Assembly (NCBI GenBank): GCA_030077755.1
Contig: JAQJZZ010000019.1
Coordinates: 942,501-1,006,500, forward strand
Reading direction: 5' to 3'
Length of the DNA: 64,000 nt
Origin: Filosporella fistucella
Lineage: Eukaryota; Ascomycota; Leotiomycetes; Helotiales
The position numbers and the translations under genes are program-made. Positions 22,146-36,347 of this stretch are shown one piece after another; the first letter of the stretch is position 1, and the number at the start of each line of letters is the position of its first letter. Below the pieces are notes generated by a model, which did not search any database, was not told where the DNA came from, and worked only from the letters and a program-made list of their open reading frames with translations.

Positions 22146-23570
22146 TTTGATGGTGTTCGATGATTAAGTCCGATGGTAGAGAGTTGAATGGAATTGAATC
22201 GAGATTCGAGATTGACGCGAGATGTTGTCTTTCCCTTTGAACGCAGATGAGGCTGATGATACTCGTACTCGCAGCTTCGACTCCTTTGCAAGACCAATTC
22301 GCCTTCCTCTGTTCTCATGAATTTAGCGACACTAGCGGCCGTCGGATCATCTTATCGCCGACATCCGACAAAAATATGACGAGCACAATTCTGCCAGTGG
22401 GGCAGCCACGAGCAATCTTTGGTCTCGAACTGCGGGCGGCTGGCTGACCTGGGATTCATCCTTGCCAGTTGGGTATGAAAAGGAATCCATGGGTGAAGGG
22501 AAAATCCGCAAACCCAAATATAATAAATGACTATTTATGCGTAAATTCTGCCTTGTCCGCATAATAACATAACAACAACAAATAACAATTCCTGACCATA
22601 GCCCCTTCTGTGTAATATTTCTCACCCTGGATGATCACTCTGACAGTATGATTTTCATTGTCATCTCACTCCCCATCTCTTTCTTGCCTGCCTGCTCATC
22701 TTATCCAGGCAGATCCAAAGATCCAGGCACAAGACTTTCTGCCCTGCTGCATGGCTGTCGAGTCTAAATTTGGCATAGTCGCTTCCTAGCCCTCATAACT
22801 TGGTCTTGATCTTGGTCCTCCTGGCTGGCTGGCGTTTGGAAATAAGTAGATTTTGATAATTGTATGGACAACACCATATCAATGCAAAGCACCCCCAATA
22901 CCCCATACTATCAAAAAGCCAATCTTCAGTCTGCATTAGAGACATCATAAGGTGTGATTAAACCTTGATCGTCCTGTTTTCTGAGGAGCTTGTGGAGGTC
23001 ACCAGGCACTCCAGATTCTGAACGTGAGGGCGGTATTAGACGAACCGGACTACGCTAGCTTCTAAGTCATCGATCGAATCCAACTTCGAACTTCCTCACA
23101 ATATTGACCTTGTACTTCATACTGGTCACCGATAACAACACTTCTGTCGCGCTCGAGGCGGTCTTCATCCGTGCGATTCAGTCTGCCTCCCTTCAAATTG
23201 CTGCTTTCCAGCTTCGTGCGCATCGATTTCCTCCCTGCCGCGCACCTTCACAGTCCTCGGTCGCGTCGTGCTCTTGCGCCTACCGATCTCGAATTTACCA
23301 ACCCAGATCTACACCCCACATCTGCAAAAGGACATTGAACAAGGTGGCACTTGGTTGCTGAGCTTTGCAGGAAATCGAAATCCATTCAACTTGGTTGCTT
23401 ACTCGTCGCCGACATTCCAAACCGATACCGCCGCAGTCCACGAACCGCCAGCCTGCAGACAAGCGTCATTTCCAACGGGCCTCGAGGTCCATCGCGCATC
23501 TGCATTGTTGGAAACCCAATATAAAGGATAAAGCAGCACATATCAGATATCTGCTACGCGTTCATCCATC
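22146..23570. other. Divergent intergenic region between TIM9 and the RhoGAP gene
   Basis: Contains the promoters of both genes. The last several hundred bases before 23571 are rich in CCA/TCG triplets and open in several frames, but none has an ATG-anchored model, so I read them as the RhoGAP 5' leader. Confidence 0.5.
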
Positions 23571-26500
23571 ATGGCAGACTTTCCAGCCTCATCGAGTTCG
23601 CAGCAGCCATTTGCCAACCCACAGCCTGCCCCAGTACCCGCACCAGCCCAAGCTGCATCACCACCGACCAAGGCCAGCTTAAAGAATTGGTGGAGAACCT
23701 TCAGTAAACCACCAGCGAAGGAAAAGGAAGTCAACGGTAATTCCCTCCTTTCGAAAGTCTCTGAATCGATGCGTTGTTGTCATGATCGTTATTGCCATGG
23801 GCATGCTCCGAAATCTGAAGAAACCGGGGAAGATAATGAGGGCAATGAAGAAGCAGCAGCAGCAATCACAGAGACAAAAGAACTGAAGCATGCGCATCTG
23901 TCCTTCTTATTCTCAGAAAGCGCTATGGATGAGGAAGCTCCAGTGAGAGCTGGGACACCCGAGTTGGGACCGTCACCAGAAATCCCCGAAAGCATCCCCC
24001 AGATCAACCCGCAGAGTACGCTCAAGATAATTAAGAAGCAAGTCCGAAAGAGAGCTTCAACTCTGTTCAGCAGCAAGCCTTCAGGCCCAGATGGCGCGGA
24101 GGAGTATAGCCGCAGCCGACTTACATCCTATTGCGTGGTTAAGGGAAAGTCCTCAACAGCGAAATATGCTATTCCTCAACCGGATGGCATACAAGACCAT
24201 CCTTTTGCAATCAATCAGGAGCTAAGCAGAGTCTCTGAGCTGGATGAAAGTCGTCCGTTGATTGCTGTAGCAAGTAGCACAATGGCCAACCTTGCAGAGA
24301 AGCCTCTTCCCCCATTGCCAGTCGATTCTGCATCTTCTGTTGTCCCTTCTCGTACCTTGGGCTTCAAGTCTTTGCGCTTTGGCAAATTCTCGAATCCATT
24401 TGCTAAAAAGGTTGTAGTGCCCTCTCCAACAGGGATTTTCGGTGTACCTCTTCGACAAAGCATTGCCTATGCAAACGTTGCTATCTCGCTCGTTGATGCC
24501 GAGGGGCGAAGCTATATTTATGGCTATGTTCCGATCGTTGTAGCCAAGTGTGGCGTATATCTGAAAGAGAAAGGTATGTGTTGTTGACACAACGTGAGGT
24601 GAACTTCGACTGACTGTTGACAAAGCCACCAACGTGGAGGGAATATTTCGCTTGAGCGGGTCCGAAAAGCGCATCAAGGAGCTTAGACACGCCTTTGACA
24701 CGCCTGATCGATATGGCAAAGGCTTGGATTGGGCAGGATACACCGTCCACGACGCTGCTAATGTCTTGAGACGTTATCTCAACTTGTTGCCTGAGCCAAT
24801 CGTGCCTTTGGATCTGTATCAACGATTCCGAGAACCTCTGCAAGGCCATACGCAACTCGCTGTGGGTGACAATGAGGGACCTCAATTATCAGAAACCTTT
24901 GATGCTGGAAAGGCAATTGCTACGTACCAACAATTGATCACTGAGCTTCCACCTCTCAATCGCCAGCTCTTGCTGTACATTCTCGACTTGCTTGCTGTCT
25001 TTGCGTCGAAATCAGATGAGAATCGTATGAACGCTGCAAACCTCGCTGCTATCTTTCAACCTGGGATGTTGTCTCATCCAGGCCATGACATGAAGCCCGA
25101 GGAGTATCGGTTGAGTCAGGACGTGTTGATCTTCCTGATCGAAAATCAGGACCACTTCCTCATTGGTATGCGAGGTACTGCAGCCGATGAGAAGACGGTT
25201 CAAGAGGTTCAGAATGGTGGAACTCCTCCGCCTGGAACACCAAACACGCCTCGAACAAAGACAACAGTGGCGAGAACTGCTTCAAACGCAAGTGCAGGTG
25301 CTGACAGCGTGAGAAAGTTTGGCGGGGTCCGTCGGAACATGTCAGTATCGTCACGTCACTCGAGACAAAGCAATGGAGCTCCCAGCCCAGCAAGCCCGGC
25401 GTATGGTGCAGCTTTGTCCAACTCGACGAGTGGTGGAGTTCATAGAAGTAACACTGTACCTTCAAAGCGATCTCCAGGTTTACCGTCAAATCGCTTACAA
25501 AAGAACTCTGGCTCGCCATCTCCTACCGCTGGTGGGTTTGGCGCTTCTCAACAAGGCGTGCCTCGAGGACTATCACCTGGAGCACCAAACTCCAATCTAG
25601 CTGAGCGTAATGTTTCTCCGTCATCTTCGGCCACTCCAACTGCTCTCGGTATCAGTAACTCAAATGCACCACTTGCAGTAACAAGTCAAGAACGACTTTT
25701 AGGTGATGACGTGTCCACGCCGACCCGTGAACGCAACATCTCAAATTTATTCCAGAGATCGCCAACTGAGACTAGTGAGAAGAAGACGCCGAATAAGCTG
25801 AGAAAGAAACGTCTACCAGGTAGCTCCAACCCAAGCGCCCAGAGTTCTACCCAATCCCTCAACCAAACCTCCCTCACTTCCCCAGGCCTACCTCCAGCTC
25901 GTCTTACCAACGAAGTTGCAGAGTATTCCAATCTAGAGAGCATTCCATCAGCTAGTGGTCCTAACGAGCAGACCCCAGTACCTGTTACACCTCGTGCTGA
26001 GCAATCGATCCGCCCCGAAGATCACCATCAAGCTTCAGACCGAACACTAAAGCCAGCATCTCCAGTCTCTTCCATGCATTCCCGATCTTCATTCAATGAT
26101 CAGTCCGATGCAGATCATCATGAGGACGCCGCTGCTAGAGCTGAGCAACAAGAGAAGCGCTCCAGATGGAGGCTTTCACGGCATAGAGACACATCTCAGG
26201 CTCATCTCACTCCCAAGAAGGCTCTTGGCTCGGACGCAGCAGCAGGAGCAAGCACAAGTTCTATTGGTAGCTCAGCACGTCCACGCAAGAGCTTTACAGG
26301 AGATACCATTCCAGCAAGTTCCGATACAACACTTGTAGGCACACATCTTCAAGCAAGTAATGATAGCGCAGGCCAAAGTACTGAAGAGAAGAAGGGACCA
26401 TTAGGCTGGATCAAGAACAAGATGCGTGAGAAGCGAGAGGAAAGCAAAGAGAAGGAGGCTGAGAGAGAACGTAACAAGAGTCCTCCCGCATCGACTGATC

Positions 26501-26604
26501 GTCTTGCAGCAGTACTTACCTCGAGAGGGAAGAGTATAGATGTAAAGAGAGACGAGGCGCCGGAGAGACATCCTCATGAGCCACAACCTCCACATCCGCA
26601 ATGA
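23571..26604 (+). CDS. Rho GTPase-activating protein, Sac7/Bag7 type
   Basis: Exons 23571-24573 and 24626-26604, with a 52-nt intron (GTATGT..AAAG), give 993 residues. The RhoGAP domain spans roughly 285-525. It starts at GIFGVPLRQSIAYANVAISL, continues IYGYVPIVVAKCG, then carries the catalytic arginine finger in VEGIFRLSGS (Arg343), GLDWAGYTVHDAANVLRRYL and NAANLAAIFQPGML. These signatures match the Sac7 group, which in yeast stimulates GTP hydrolysis by Rho1 in cell-wall integrity and actin control. The N-terminal 280 residues and the C-terminal 450 are Ser/Pro-rich and low-complexity, with a basic-acidic helix near the end (MREKREESKEKEAERERNK). An internal stretch around 23739-23810 (MRCCHDRYCHGH) looks unlike its surroundings and could be an unspliced intron, but I found no good acceptor. 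Confidence 0.9.
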
Positions 26605-29600
26605 TGATCGTTCTCCAATCTCAAAGGATACACTACTGTTCGATTACGGCAGCCTTTTCCTCTCAAATCCATTTCTCTGTTCTCAAAAGCTGGAGTTTAG
26701 CCAGGAGTCAACGCGGTGGATAAATTTTTTCTGTTTTATTTTTTTAATTACGCCATGCAGCCTCATCACGATATGATTTTCGAGGATACCCCGGAGAATG
26801 ATTCTTCTCGAGCACGTTTTCCTTTTCTTCTCTATTTAGCCTGAGAGTCAGGGCTCTATAGCCACCTATTGTTGTTTGATGTGGATTGGACGGTGCTGGG
26901 CGAATGTTTGAGTAGGAAAAATCAATCGCCGGTCGCGCCTTTATTCATGTGGAGCTGAGGATAAATGGGAGGCTGCAATTGGAACGTTACGAATCTGACG
27001 AAAGAGCATTGAGCATTCTTCTAAAGGTCGAAGACGCATCTACGGTGGCCCGCATTTCGATTTCTTGGAGCGGGAATTGGGTCGCTGGCTGGAAGGAGTT
27101 CAGGTTGGTTAGTAGACTACTTGAAGTTTGGCTTGCGATTGGGCCTTTGTGTGTCAGTGTAGCAGGAGGGAGAAGATGATTGAGATGTGGTGGGGCTTAG
27201 ATCAGAGGAGCCCGATTCTTGTATGTAGTTCAGATGGTGGTTTCGATATGGTGAATAAATGATATCTCATGCATTTTTTTTTTCCTCTCGTGATTTATGA
27301 TGATATGAAGAGGGCATACAAAGCTATTTTTGAAAGACCCTAGGGTTTAACAGGTATCATAGGAAGGTAATCTCGTCAAGTGCAGGTGGAACAATAGAAC
27401 CTAGATGAGATGCTAACTTCTCATTAAGCTCTACTAGGGACTGTTTGCTCTCCTTGTTTCTTCTATACTCTTTCACACTCCCTATTCCTTGACCTTCTCC
27501 AAGCTTTCTTTACATGGTTTATACTCATATCTGATCCCGCCACTTAAGGGGATTCATGGCGATGCTTGCTTGTAATATTCTATCAGACAATGAAGCCGAT
27601 GATAGGTATGGAAACTAATCGTTGTAGAATAGTCTTTAGTGAAAGCGCATACAAAGCTAAGCGCTTTTGAAGAGATACGTTTATTTTTAAAAGTTTGGTA
27701 AATTATTGTTAGAATCTGAGGCTGATAGAAGGTATAGACAACGAAAACTAGAATCGGACGATGGTTCTTACAACAGTTGGAGGTGTTGACCGCGATAGTT
27801 GGAAGGATTACTTGCGACAGTCAAATGTGTTAGCTGCGATAGTTCCACTTCAGAATTCAAGTAATCAGGCAAAGCTATTCTCCTGCTTGTCTCTGCACTT
27901 TTCTTTTGAAAGCTGCTCTCTAATCTGGAGCGAGAATCAATATAAGCATGATCGCTATCGCTACTCTTCTTGCTCTTCTTGCGTAATACTAGAAAACGGA
28001 GGTAGTTTAGAAATAGGGTTGTTTATATACTTCCTTACCTTATCCCTCCGAATTCCTTCCTTACTTCGAAGTATTATTCCATCCGTCTTCAACTGATATT
28101 TCCACTCTCTTCTTGATTTCGAGGGAAATTCGCGTTAAGCAGCGAACGCGAAGACTTGATTCTCTCCGAATAAAAGATACTAAAACGCGAAGTCTTCTCT
28201 CTCTTCGAAAACTAAGGTTTAATCACGGCTATATCTTCGGACGAAGAGCGCTTGCTAGCGTATATTCTAGGTATAAAGCGGGCTTAGACACCCTTTGAGA
28301 TCTTCAATCCTCTTGTAACGTTGGTTATGGATTTATCAGAGGGGGCTTGGGAGAGCAGTCCTTTCAGGTGGCTTTGGTCTGGATGGGTTGTAATATTATA
28401 TATTTGTGTATGTACGTGTATATAATAGAAGAAGATGAATTTTGAATATTATCAAAGATATGAAGTATCATTTTCTGGAAGAAGAGAATAGACGATATAT
28501 GTCTGCTGGCAGTTTAGATTGTTGACGTTAGTCGGCTTAATAATGGAGATAGTTGATGATTTCGGGGAGGTCTACGGAGGAAAAGTAAAGGATTTGAAGA
28601 TACTTCCGTAGATTAGACACAAGCTATCAATTCATCAGTCGTACTTTAGGGTACACGGTATTATTTCTCCTTGGATTGGAGAGACAATAAAGAGATATAA
28701 CTTCTCGAAGGTCCTGTATACTTTCTTCCTCAAAGAAACTCTTACTTGATCTCCAAATTTGCGCAGAGACTTTCATCCTTGACTTTATGAACAGGATCGA
28801 GATGGTCAGTCCACATAAGCCAGAATAAGAACCGTCGCGATGTGCAATCATCTATTTCCATTCTCCCACAATATTGATATCTCCAGCCCGCTTCCAGCAG
28901 TGAGGCCACTTGCCAAAATCTCGAATGAATCTTGTTGTCATAAAATACCTTATGCTGTGGATAAATATTTCTGCTCCTGTTGCCTATACATGATAATGAC
29001 GAGCCACATGATTGTAGACTCTGTGCGGGTAGCTAGGTCCGTTATGAAAGCTTCTACATTCTTGACGTTTTGATGCATTGACATGCAGACCAAGGCAGTT
29101 GATTTATTCATTTAAATGCCTGCTTCTGATGCTAGAAAACCAGGTGAGAATTCGATCTAAAGTTCTGGCATGGAGGTAACACAGAGAATACTACTCTGTT
29201 GCCGTCTTTTCTCGGTAGCACCAATTTGTATGTACAAGTACAAGTACCAGTCTTTGCAGACAAATCCTCGTATTATCCTACAAGCAGCCGTAATCCAACA
29301 CCTCCCAACAATAGAAACCATTTTTTGGTACCTCTTTCCTCCGAGCACACCCTACGCAATCGTACCATTCCCCTGGAACCTCTCTCCCGTCCGAGCCCAA
29401 TCAAACACACCCACAGACATCACCGTTTCGCCTCACCACCACACTTACTCCCTGCAGCTAGTCTTCCGAAGAAAGCGAACCCGCCGTTGCCAAGAAACGG
29501 GAAGAGAGAAAGCGTTGCGAGATCTAGATATTGAGATCAGAATGACCAACTTGAGATGTGATTGAAATGATGAGATACAGAAAATGAAATGCCGGTGCGG

Positions 29601-30184
29601 GGTATTTGGACCGGGGTGAGCAAGCTGAAATAAGGTTATATCAAGCACAACAAGCTTCGCATATCAAACCGGTGTAAAGTTTATCTTTGAGAGTGATCAT
29701 GCATTTCACCTACGAAAAAAGAAAGAGATGAACAATAATACAAGTTCTAAGTACGGCAGGAAAGTCCCGCATGAATTCGTTGGAGTAAGAACGGGATCTT
29801 CAAGGCTCGGCGTAAGACCAACTCGGATCACTTACATCAGATCATCTGAACTCCATACACTAGACCAAAAAAAGGTAAATGGGGAGCTTCCCGGACGAAA
29901 TTGGGCCAGGTTTTGGGGAGGAAAGTATAAGTTGTCTCATTCATGAGATTATAATGCGCCGATTGAAAATCGCGACGTGCGACAAAAGTCAGAGGGGGCT
30001 ATTCTAGGGAACGGCATAGGAATGGGGAAGGTTAGTGGAAATAGTGGGAAGGAGATGGGATGAAGAGAAAGATTCTTTGTATGGTGTTTGGTATCTATCC
30101 ATCTCGATTATGGCCTCGAAATACACTATCCTGTTCTTTTGTTCCATATCCATTAAACGCCTGCAATGCCATGTATTCTTTCCA
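26605..30184. other. Gene-poor, AT-rich intergenic region
   Basis: No gene is supported in 3.6 kb. The part 27250-28650 is AT-rich with local short repeats: AACGCGAAGACTTGATTCTC near 28145 is followed by AACGCGAAGTCTTCTCTCTC near 28182, and GCGATAGTT occurs twice between 27790 and 27850. It looks like decayed repetitive DNA. The stretch 29170-29560 is open in two frames without a credible start or motif. Confidence 0.5.
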
Positions 30185-33100
30185 TCAAACATTATTCCCA
30201 CTAAGCACATCCCTGATACCTATCATCTCCGCAACGATCTTCTCTTCGAGCTTGCTAATTGTCTTGCCTTCGCTCTGCTTCTTCCTCACCCACTCCACCT
30301 CTCGCTCACCCATTGGTAGTATCCTCTCCCTCAAAGCGCTCTTCGTGGAGAGGAAGAATTCCACATTCTCCAACACACCTGCTGCGTCCCATTTGACTTC
30401 TGGAATATCTATCGTACCCTGGAGTGACTCCCGGAAGCCATTCAAAATGAATGTCAACATCGCCATTGAATGTACTTCTGAGCACATCGTTAGGGTGATA
30501 AACTTGGATTGTCCCTTCGGTATGATCCTGCTTGTAGCCGGGGTATCAAATGATTGTTCTGATTGTGTCACCAAGAGTTGGAATTGTTCAAGGAAGAGGG
30601 CGACCTCGACGGCGATGGACGATTGCACCGCGTCGAGTAGGTTAAGGAGTAAAGGTAAGATCCCTTTAGCCCAGATGTTATAGCATCGCTGGAGACCCGC
30701 ACTCTCTGCGAAAGGGCTTACGCCAGGACGGCGAAGATAAGAAGTGATATTTGCGGAAGCAATCTGGCCCAGTATGCCATCAATAGCGAGCTGTTCGGCC
30801 ATCAGAGGCATACTGGAGAGCTCAAGTAGGAACAACATGCTGAGTTCACCGTAGATAGGGTCCCCATTTATAGCAACCGCATCGGACCACGAGAAGAGGG
30901 TGCTGACTACGCGGGAAGTAGACTCACTCGCCATCATGGACACGATCTGGGAATGGCAGAGCTCAATTCCCTGAACGCGAAGACAGGATTGTAGAATGCC
31001 GGTGATTAGAGAGAGGTCTTCGGGTGATGAATCTGCGGGAGCGTCATGAATGTTTGCTGCCAATTCGCGAATGCCTATCGAGACGACGTACTTCAGAATG
31101 TCGAGAACAGTTGGTATGATATTTGCATGTTGCACCATGGCCAAAGAGGATCTAAAATCCTCCTGGGCAGGAGGAGGTGCTTCTGCGTGTATACGTACTG
31201 CTAGGAACAACAGTTTCAAAAGTGATCGGTAATACGCGTGGTCTCCGTCAGGGACTGGCCGTTCGAAGGATCCGCGCAGTGTCCGAATAGTATTCCAGAC
31301 GATGTTGAGAAGTTTGGAGACATCGTCCACCGAGGACTGAGCTTGAATTAACCGTTGAGTGAGAACTATTGCAAAATCTGCTCGGATATGAGACAGTCTG
31401 GAGAATATCTCCTCTGGAGGTTGGTTTTTCTCATTGGCTACAAGGCAGTCACCTACAACCTTCGCCAACGTTTTTTGCAGCTCTATCTCTGCAACCAGGT
31501 GGCCGCTAAGCTCTATAGCCAGGAATCTCCAGCTGTGGAACATTGCCTGGAGTCTGTTAGTGAAGGACTGTGACGCGTTAAGGGTAACATACTATTTGGG
31601 CATCAACGAGTGACAAGTTGACGTTCGCAAGCTCGAACTCTGCGCGGAGGCCATCGCTCTTCAATCCTGTCCATGCTTGACTAAGAGAAAGCATTTTATC
31701 AGCAAGGGAAAGGTCGTAAAAGTATTCTTTCCCAATTTGTCGTTCCTCTAAAGTCGATCGTTTAAGATCTTGAATTGAACATCCATTATATCGTGCCTCG
31801 AAATTTCTTCGTAGTTGTGTGTGGAGAGATGCGTTATAGGTCGGAACGGCAACGGCAAATCGTGTCAGGTATGACAAATTTGGAATAAGAGCTGTGATGC
31901 CTGGATCCGCGCCGGTCTGCCTCGCGTGGAAGAGATGCATCGCAACTATTTCTGCAATATAAGCTGCTATTCGTGTCTGGTAGCACCCTTCAATTGATTT
32001 CTCGATCTTTGTTGATTGCTGGACTGGTTTCAAGAGCCCTAGGAATTCAGTGATTGCTTTAATAAATGCAGGGTACTTCGGAGAATTGCACACTGTCCAG
32101 GGCCAGAAATTCTGAGCCAACGCCACAAACTCAAGAATGGAAAGGGACTCGGTCTGAGACAATTCGCTAATTCCTGAAAGAGTTTCAAGAGCGGTGGTTA
32201 GCAGAGGCTGGTCAAGAACGGTCAATTCTTTGCCATCTGTTTTCTTCTCTAAAGCGTCTCTGGGTGTTCTACCACTCAGGAGATAGTTGGCAAACCATTG
32301 TTGACGATTGCTCACAACAATGGATAGGAAATGCCATATGACTGTCAGGTTTTGCACTCTCGACAGAGGCTTGTCAAGATCTGCTAAAACGTGGAGGAAG
32401 TTTTTGGCAGTCTGTGGTCCCAAATTGCCAAGTAGGGATGGAGGCTCAGCAGTGTCGTTAGAGGCAGCGACAATTAAGGTTTCGAATAATGAAACTACAG
32501 AGTTCCTGTAGGTATCATGGACTGCATAGAGTCTTGCAATGAGTGGCGAGGACTGGAATAGCTGACTCTCAAGTCTTGAAGCAGGCCGCTCGAGCATAGT
32601 GCTTACTCGAAGTAAGGTTGTGGAAAGAGAGAGAATTGAGTTGACCTGATTGGTCCACAACCACAATAAATTTAGATAGACTGTGGAATCGGGTGTGTCG
32701 AGAGCGTCAAAATAAGATGCCAGAAATGGTTGAAATCTTGACGTTGCAGAAACAGTAAGAAAACTGTCCAGTAACAAGCCAGCAGCCTGCATTGCTGGCT
32801 CCATAATCTTGAATCGTTTCTCCTCCTTCTTCTGTCTCCTGGGGTTCAAGAATCTCGTCCTTTTGGCCGTCTGTCCCTCATCGTCCTCTTCAAGTACTGC
32901 AGGAGACTCGATACCATAAGCATAACGCAAGATTTTGTTAAAAGTTGTTGCGATAATGTGCCCAAGACGTCGGCGATCATCCTGTGCCGCAAATCTCCAA
33001 CAATAAGCACTTTCGAAAACTTCAACAAGATATCTCGTGAACGTAAGAAGGATTTGAGATAGAGTTTGATCCGAGATGCCAGTTCCCAAGTCGGCTCCTT

Positions 33101-35890
33101 CATCGAATCTGGCTGATGATTTGCCCCTACTCCTCCTATTTATGGCATTATTTGCAAAGTCATCAACCAACGATTCGAACAATCTACAGCAAGAAATCAA
33201 AAGATTAAATCGACCAGAGAGTAGCTCGACACCCTCGACAATAGTCGACAATTTGCCTGAACCTGATCTGACACCAAGAAGTGAACTCCGCGAGAGAAGT
33301 GGCCAAACCCTCCCAGGGGAAAACGGTAGGATCGCATGTATGAACTGAACACAGCTTACTAATAGGTCTAATGGAATTTCAGCACCCGAGTAAGACGATA
33401 TGTTTTGAAGTTCTTCCTCGAAGATTTCAAATATCACAGCAGTAATATCTCGATTCCTGTTGAGCCCAGAGCTGGCGGTTTTGAGCACAGAGTGTGCCGT
33501 CTCTTTGGAATTCGGATTCTTCTCCACCGATAGATTCAGGGTGGCGAGGAGACTTGCAAGGAAGCCGATGATAGCTGCTACAGTCTCACGTTCCGCAGGC
33601 TTCTGTGTTGTATTGTCCACAACGTCACTTGCCGCCAAGAAGGTCTCTAGCAGCTTCCCGAAATACTTCAGTCCTGAGTACTCGTGGTACCAAAAGGCAA
33701 TTTTCGGCCCGGAATCAGATATGATTCGGCCAAGAGTGCCAGCTGGAATTACAAAATCTGGATCGATGTTCACTACTGCCGAAGACCAATTTTGACCGAC
33801 GTTTGTGATACCTCTTGAGCGGGACTCGAATAGTTGGAGTGGGCGGGTAAGCCTGATATTATTGGTGTTTTCTTCCTCCTGGGTAGTTTCATAGTCCACA
33901 AAGTTTTGAGGGAATTCGTAGGTGAAAAAGTCCAGCTTGTCAATAAATTGGAGCACAGACTTCGACTCATCACCCAGGTACGAATGTGGGGAGGATGCAA
34001 CTGCGCGTAACATTTCAAGAAATGGGAGTGGCTCCAAGGGGTATCTTTGCCGCGCCGATCCCAAGAATGTTTCGAAAAGCTCAGGTTGGAGGAGAAACTG
34101 CTGAACAGGATCATCTGCTCCATCCAGCTGTTTTGAGTCCAACGCGTCCCAATAGCCATTGCCCCCAGTAAGAGTAGACACGATGGCCTCGACAGACTCG
34201 GGGATGTAACCGACAAATCCACGCGCGCGTTGAATGAGGTCTAAGATGCTTCTCCGCATATCTGCGCCAATCAGATTGGAGAAGAAGGCGTTTGTAGTAT
34301 TGCCAAATTGTTGAGAGACGCCTGCTAGAGTCTCAAAGACCCGACAATCATCGAGAGCTCTGCGAGCCAGGAATGGAATAATATCATCTTCCTCTGTAGA
34401 ACTTCTTACTTCGTCCAAAACTGCCTTGAAAGGATCATGGGCTACTGTCAACTCTGTGTCCTGAGAAGATTCACGCTCAAGTCTCAATTCCTCCTCTAAA
34501 TCGGTCTCTTCGACACGAACGGCTATCTGATTAAGTAGCAGACTCCATGCGAGTATTGCAGGGCCAGCAGTACCAAGTATAGCATCTGCTGCTTGAAGTA
34601 TGATTGTATGAATCTCAACAAGCGTCTTCTGGTTGAGTATGAAGTCTTTCTCCAGAGGAACATTGACAGACACCTCGACATTATTTTCCAGGTTCGCGAT
34701 GCCGGGTAGGCTGCTATCGAGGTCAAAAATAGCGACAGAAATCATCATGGAAACTGATTGTAGGGCCGAGCAAAGAAACTGAGCAGTTTCGTCTCCCTAG
34801 TGTGGATATTAGAATCGAAAGGAAGATAGAGGGAAGGACATACCGTTTCAAGGTTGTTGAAAAAGCTGCATGAATGCAAAAGTCGAAACCATGCCAAAAT
34901 CATATGAGAGGAAGTAGTTTCAACAACATACAGATTGAACAGCCAGATGATTTCCATCAAATGTGTCATCTCTGTGAGCTGGGCGCGGAACCATTCCATT
35001 TCCAAATCCAGGCCACCTCCATCTTGTTCAGACCACCCACTTCCTTTTTGCAGATTCTTAACAATGATTTCAATCGCTTCAATGAGTCGCAAGACAGAGC
35101 TCGAATCCTCAGAGGTGAGTTGTGTGTAAAAAATAATTTTACAAGCTTCGGCCCAAGAAGCGGCAACAGCACTTCGCTCCAGCTTCTCCTTCGCCATGTC
35201 GCTGTCATCCTCGGCGCATGCATGAAATAAAGTCTCAGAGCACTTCAACAAATGTCTACGCTCACAAATATATGTGGATAGTATGCGCCTCTTTCGTTGG
35301 TCTTCCGTATCGAACTGTTTTTGTATAGCTTCTGGCGCTTGTCCTGGTGATAGAAAGGCAACTGGTATGGCGCTTGAAAATTTGCTACCGCCAGCTGATT
35401 CTCGGATGTTAACAAGTTCTTCCTCTGAGAACGGTCCGGCCAACTGTACGGCAGCTCGAGATTGACATTCTTCGATCACCACTCTCAGAGCTGACATTTC
35501 GTCTATGTTCGCAACCTTGCTCAACCACAGCGCATCACTTTTGACTTGTTTAACATCGTATCGCGCCACTAAGGATGGAGTGACATTTATTGCAGAAGTT
35601 TTCGTTTCGAACGCGGTTTTGCTTTGCGGAGAGGGCTCTGGGAAAGCATTGTAAGGTTTCGCAAGGAGGTCGCCGGCTTCTGGATCAGTGAGAAACCTCT
35701 CAATGACAGCTCTATGATCATTTCCAAGCTTGACATTGCTCGTGATTGCGGAAAATACGGATTTCCAGGAACTTGGCTATGGTTAGAAGCTTCACGCTGA
35801 GCTTAGCAGGTGAACTTACATGATAAGCTCTTCTCCGCTGAGGCATTTCTCAAGGGATGGAAAGAAAAGAGAGTCTGGTGATGGTGCCAT
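30185..35890 (-). CDS. NUP188: Nucleoporin Nup188
   Basis: Four exons join in frame: 35890-35820, 35771-34844, 34796-31593 and 31546-30185, with introns of 46-48 nt. They encode 1854 residues, the expected size for fungal Nup188. The start MAPSPDSLFFPSLEKCLSGE and the phrases CERRHLLKCSETLFHAC, FSPGRVWPLLSRSSLLG and SWRFLAIELSGHLVAEIELQ fit this family; the whole protein is a helical solenoid without transmembrane segments. Nup188 is a large inner-ring scaffold component of the nuclear pore complex and binds Nic96. The main alternative is the related Nup192, but the N terminus and length favour Nup188. It diverges from the tryptophan gene at 36348. Confidence 0.85.
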
Positions 35891-36347
35891 GACTACCCAG
35901 CTCAGCAAGCCAGACTGTATGGCGAAGCGTAGCTCGGGGCATGAGATGAGGCTGGCAGAGAAAGATGAGGCTGATCAGCTGGAGCTTGCGGTTTTGGATT
36001 TTGGAGGTGGACGCGCTCGCGATTCAATGCCGGCCACCGTGATTTTTTTGTTCGACTGAACTTCTCACCGCCTTAAGTTCCGAAGGCAGTAAATTTTGGA
36101 TGACCCGAGATCACAAAACATACCCTATAAACACCCCCGCCACAGTTCATCTGCGCAATTCTTTCTCATGGAAGTATCAAAAAAAAGGACGCAAAATCTG
36201 TGTTACCTTTACAGATTGTTGGATCAAGCTGAAAAGGACAGCTGTCCAAGACCACCAATTTCGAACGACTATTAATACGCCAATTGACACATCTGCAGCA
36301 CTCTACCTTCAGAGTCACCAACCTTTACACCACGCTCAACACCCACA
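35891..36347. promoter_or_regulatory. Shared divergent promoter of NUP188 and trpC
   Basis: The 457 bases separate the two start codons. The half near trpC has a short A-run and a CA-rich leader. I could not identify a convincing Gcn4/CPC1 site (TGACTCA), although one would be expected for an amino-acid biosynthesis gene. Confidence 0.45.

Noticed and set aside
23104..23682. Open frames ahead of the RhoGAP gene
   Set aside because: They do not join in frame to the RhoGAP coding sequence, and the ATG at 23571 has good context; treated as 5' leader.
28140..28230. Repeated AACGCGAAG(A/T)CTT blocks considered as a CRISPR-like or regulatory array
   Set aside because: Only two imperfect copies with a short gap, in AT-rich fungal DNA; not an array.
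29170..29565. 131-codon open frame and its overlapping partner
   Set aside because: No family features, overlapping frames of similar length, and no plausible promoter or splice structure.
30185..35890. Assignment of the giant nucleoporin to Nup192
   Set aside because: The N-terminal sequence, length of 1854 residues and several internal phrases fit Nup188 better; an HMM search would settle it.
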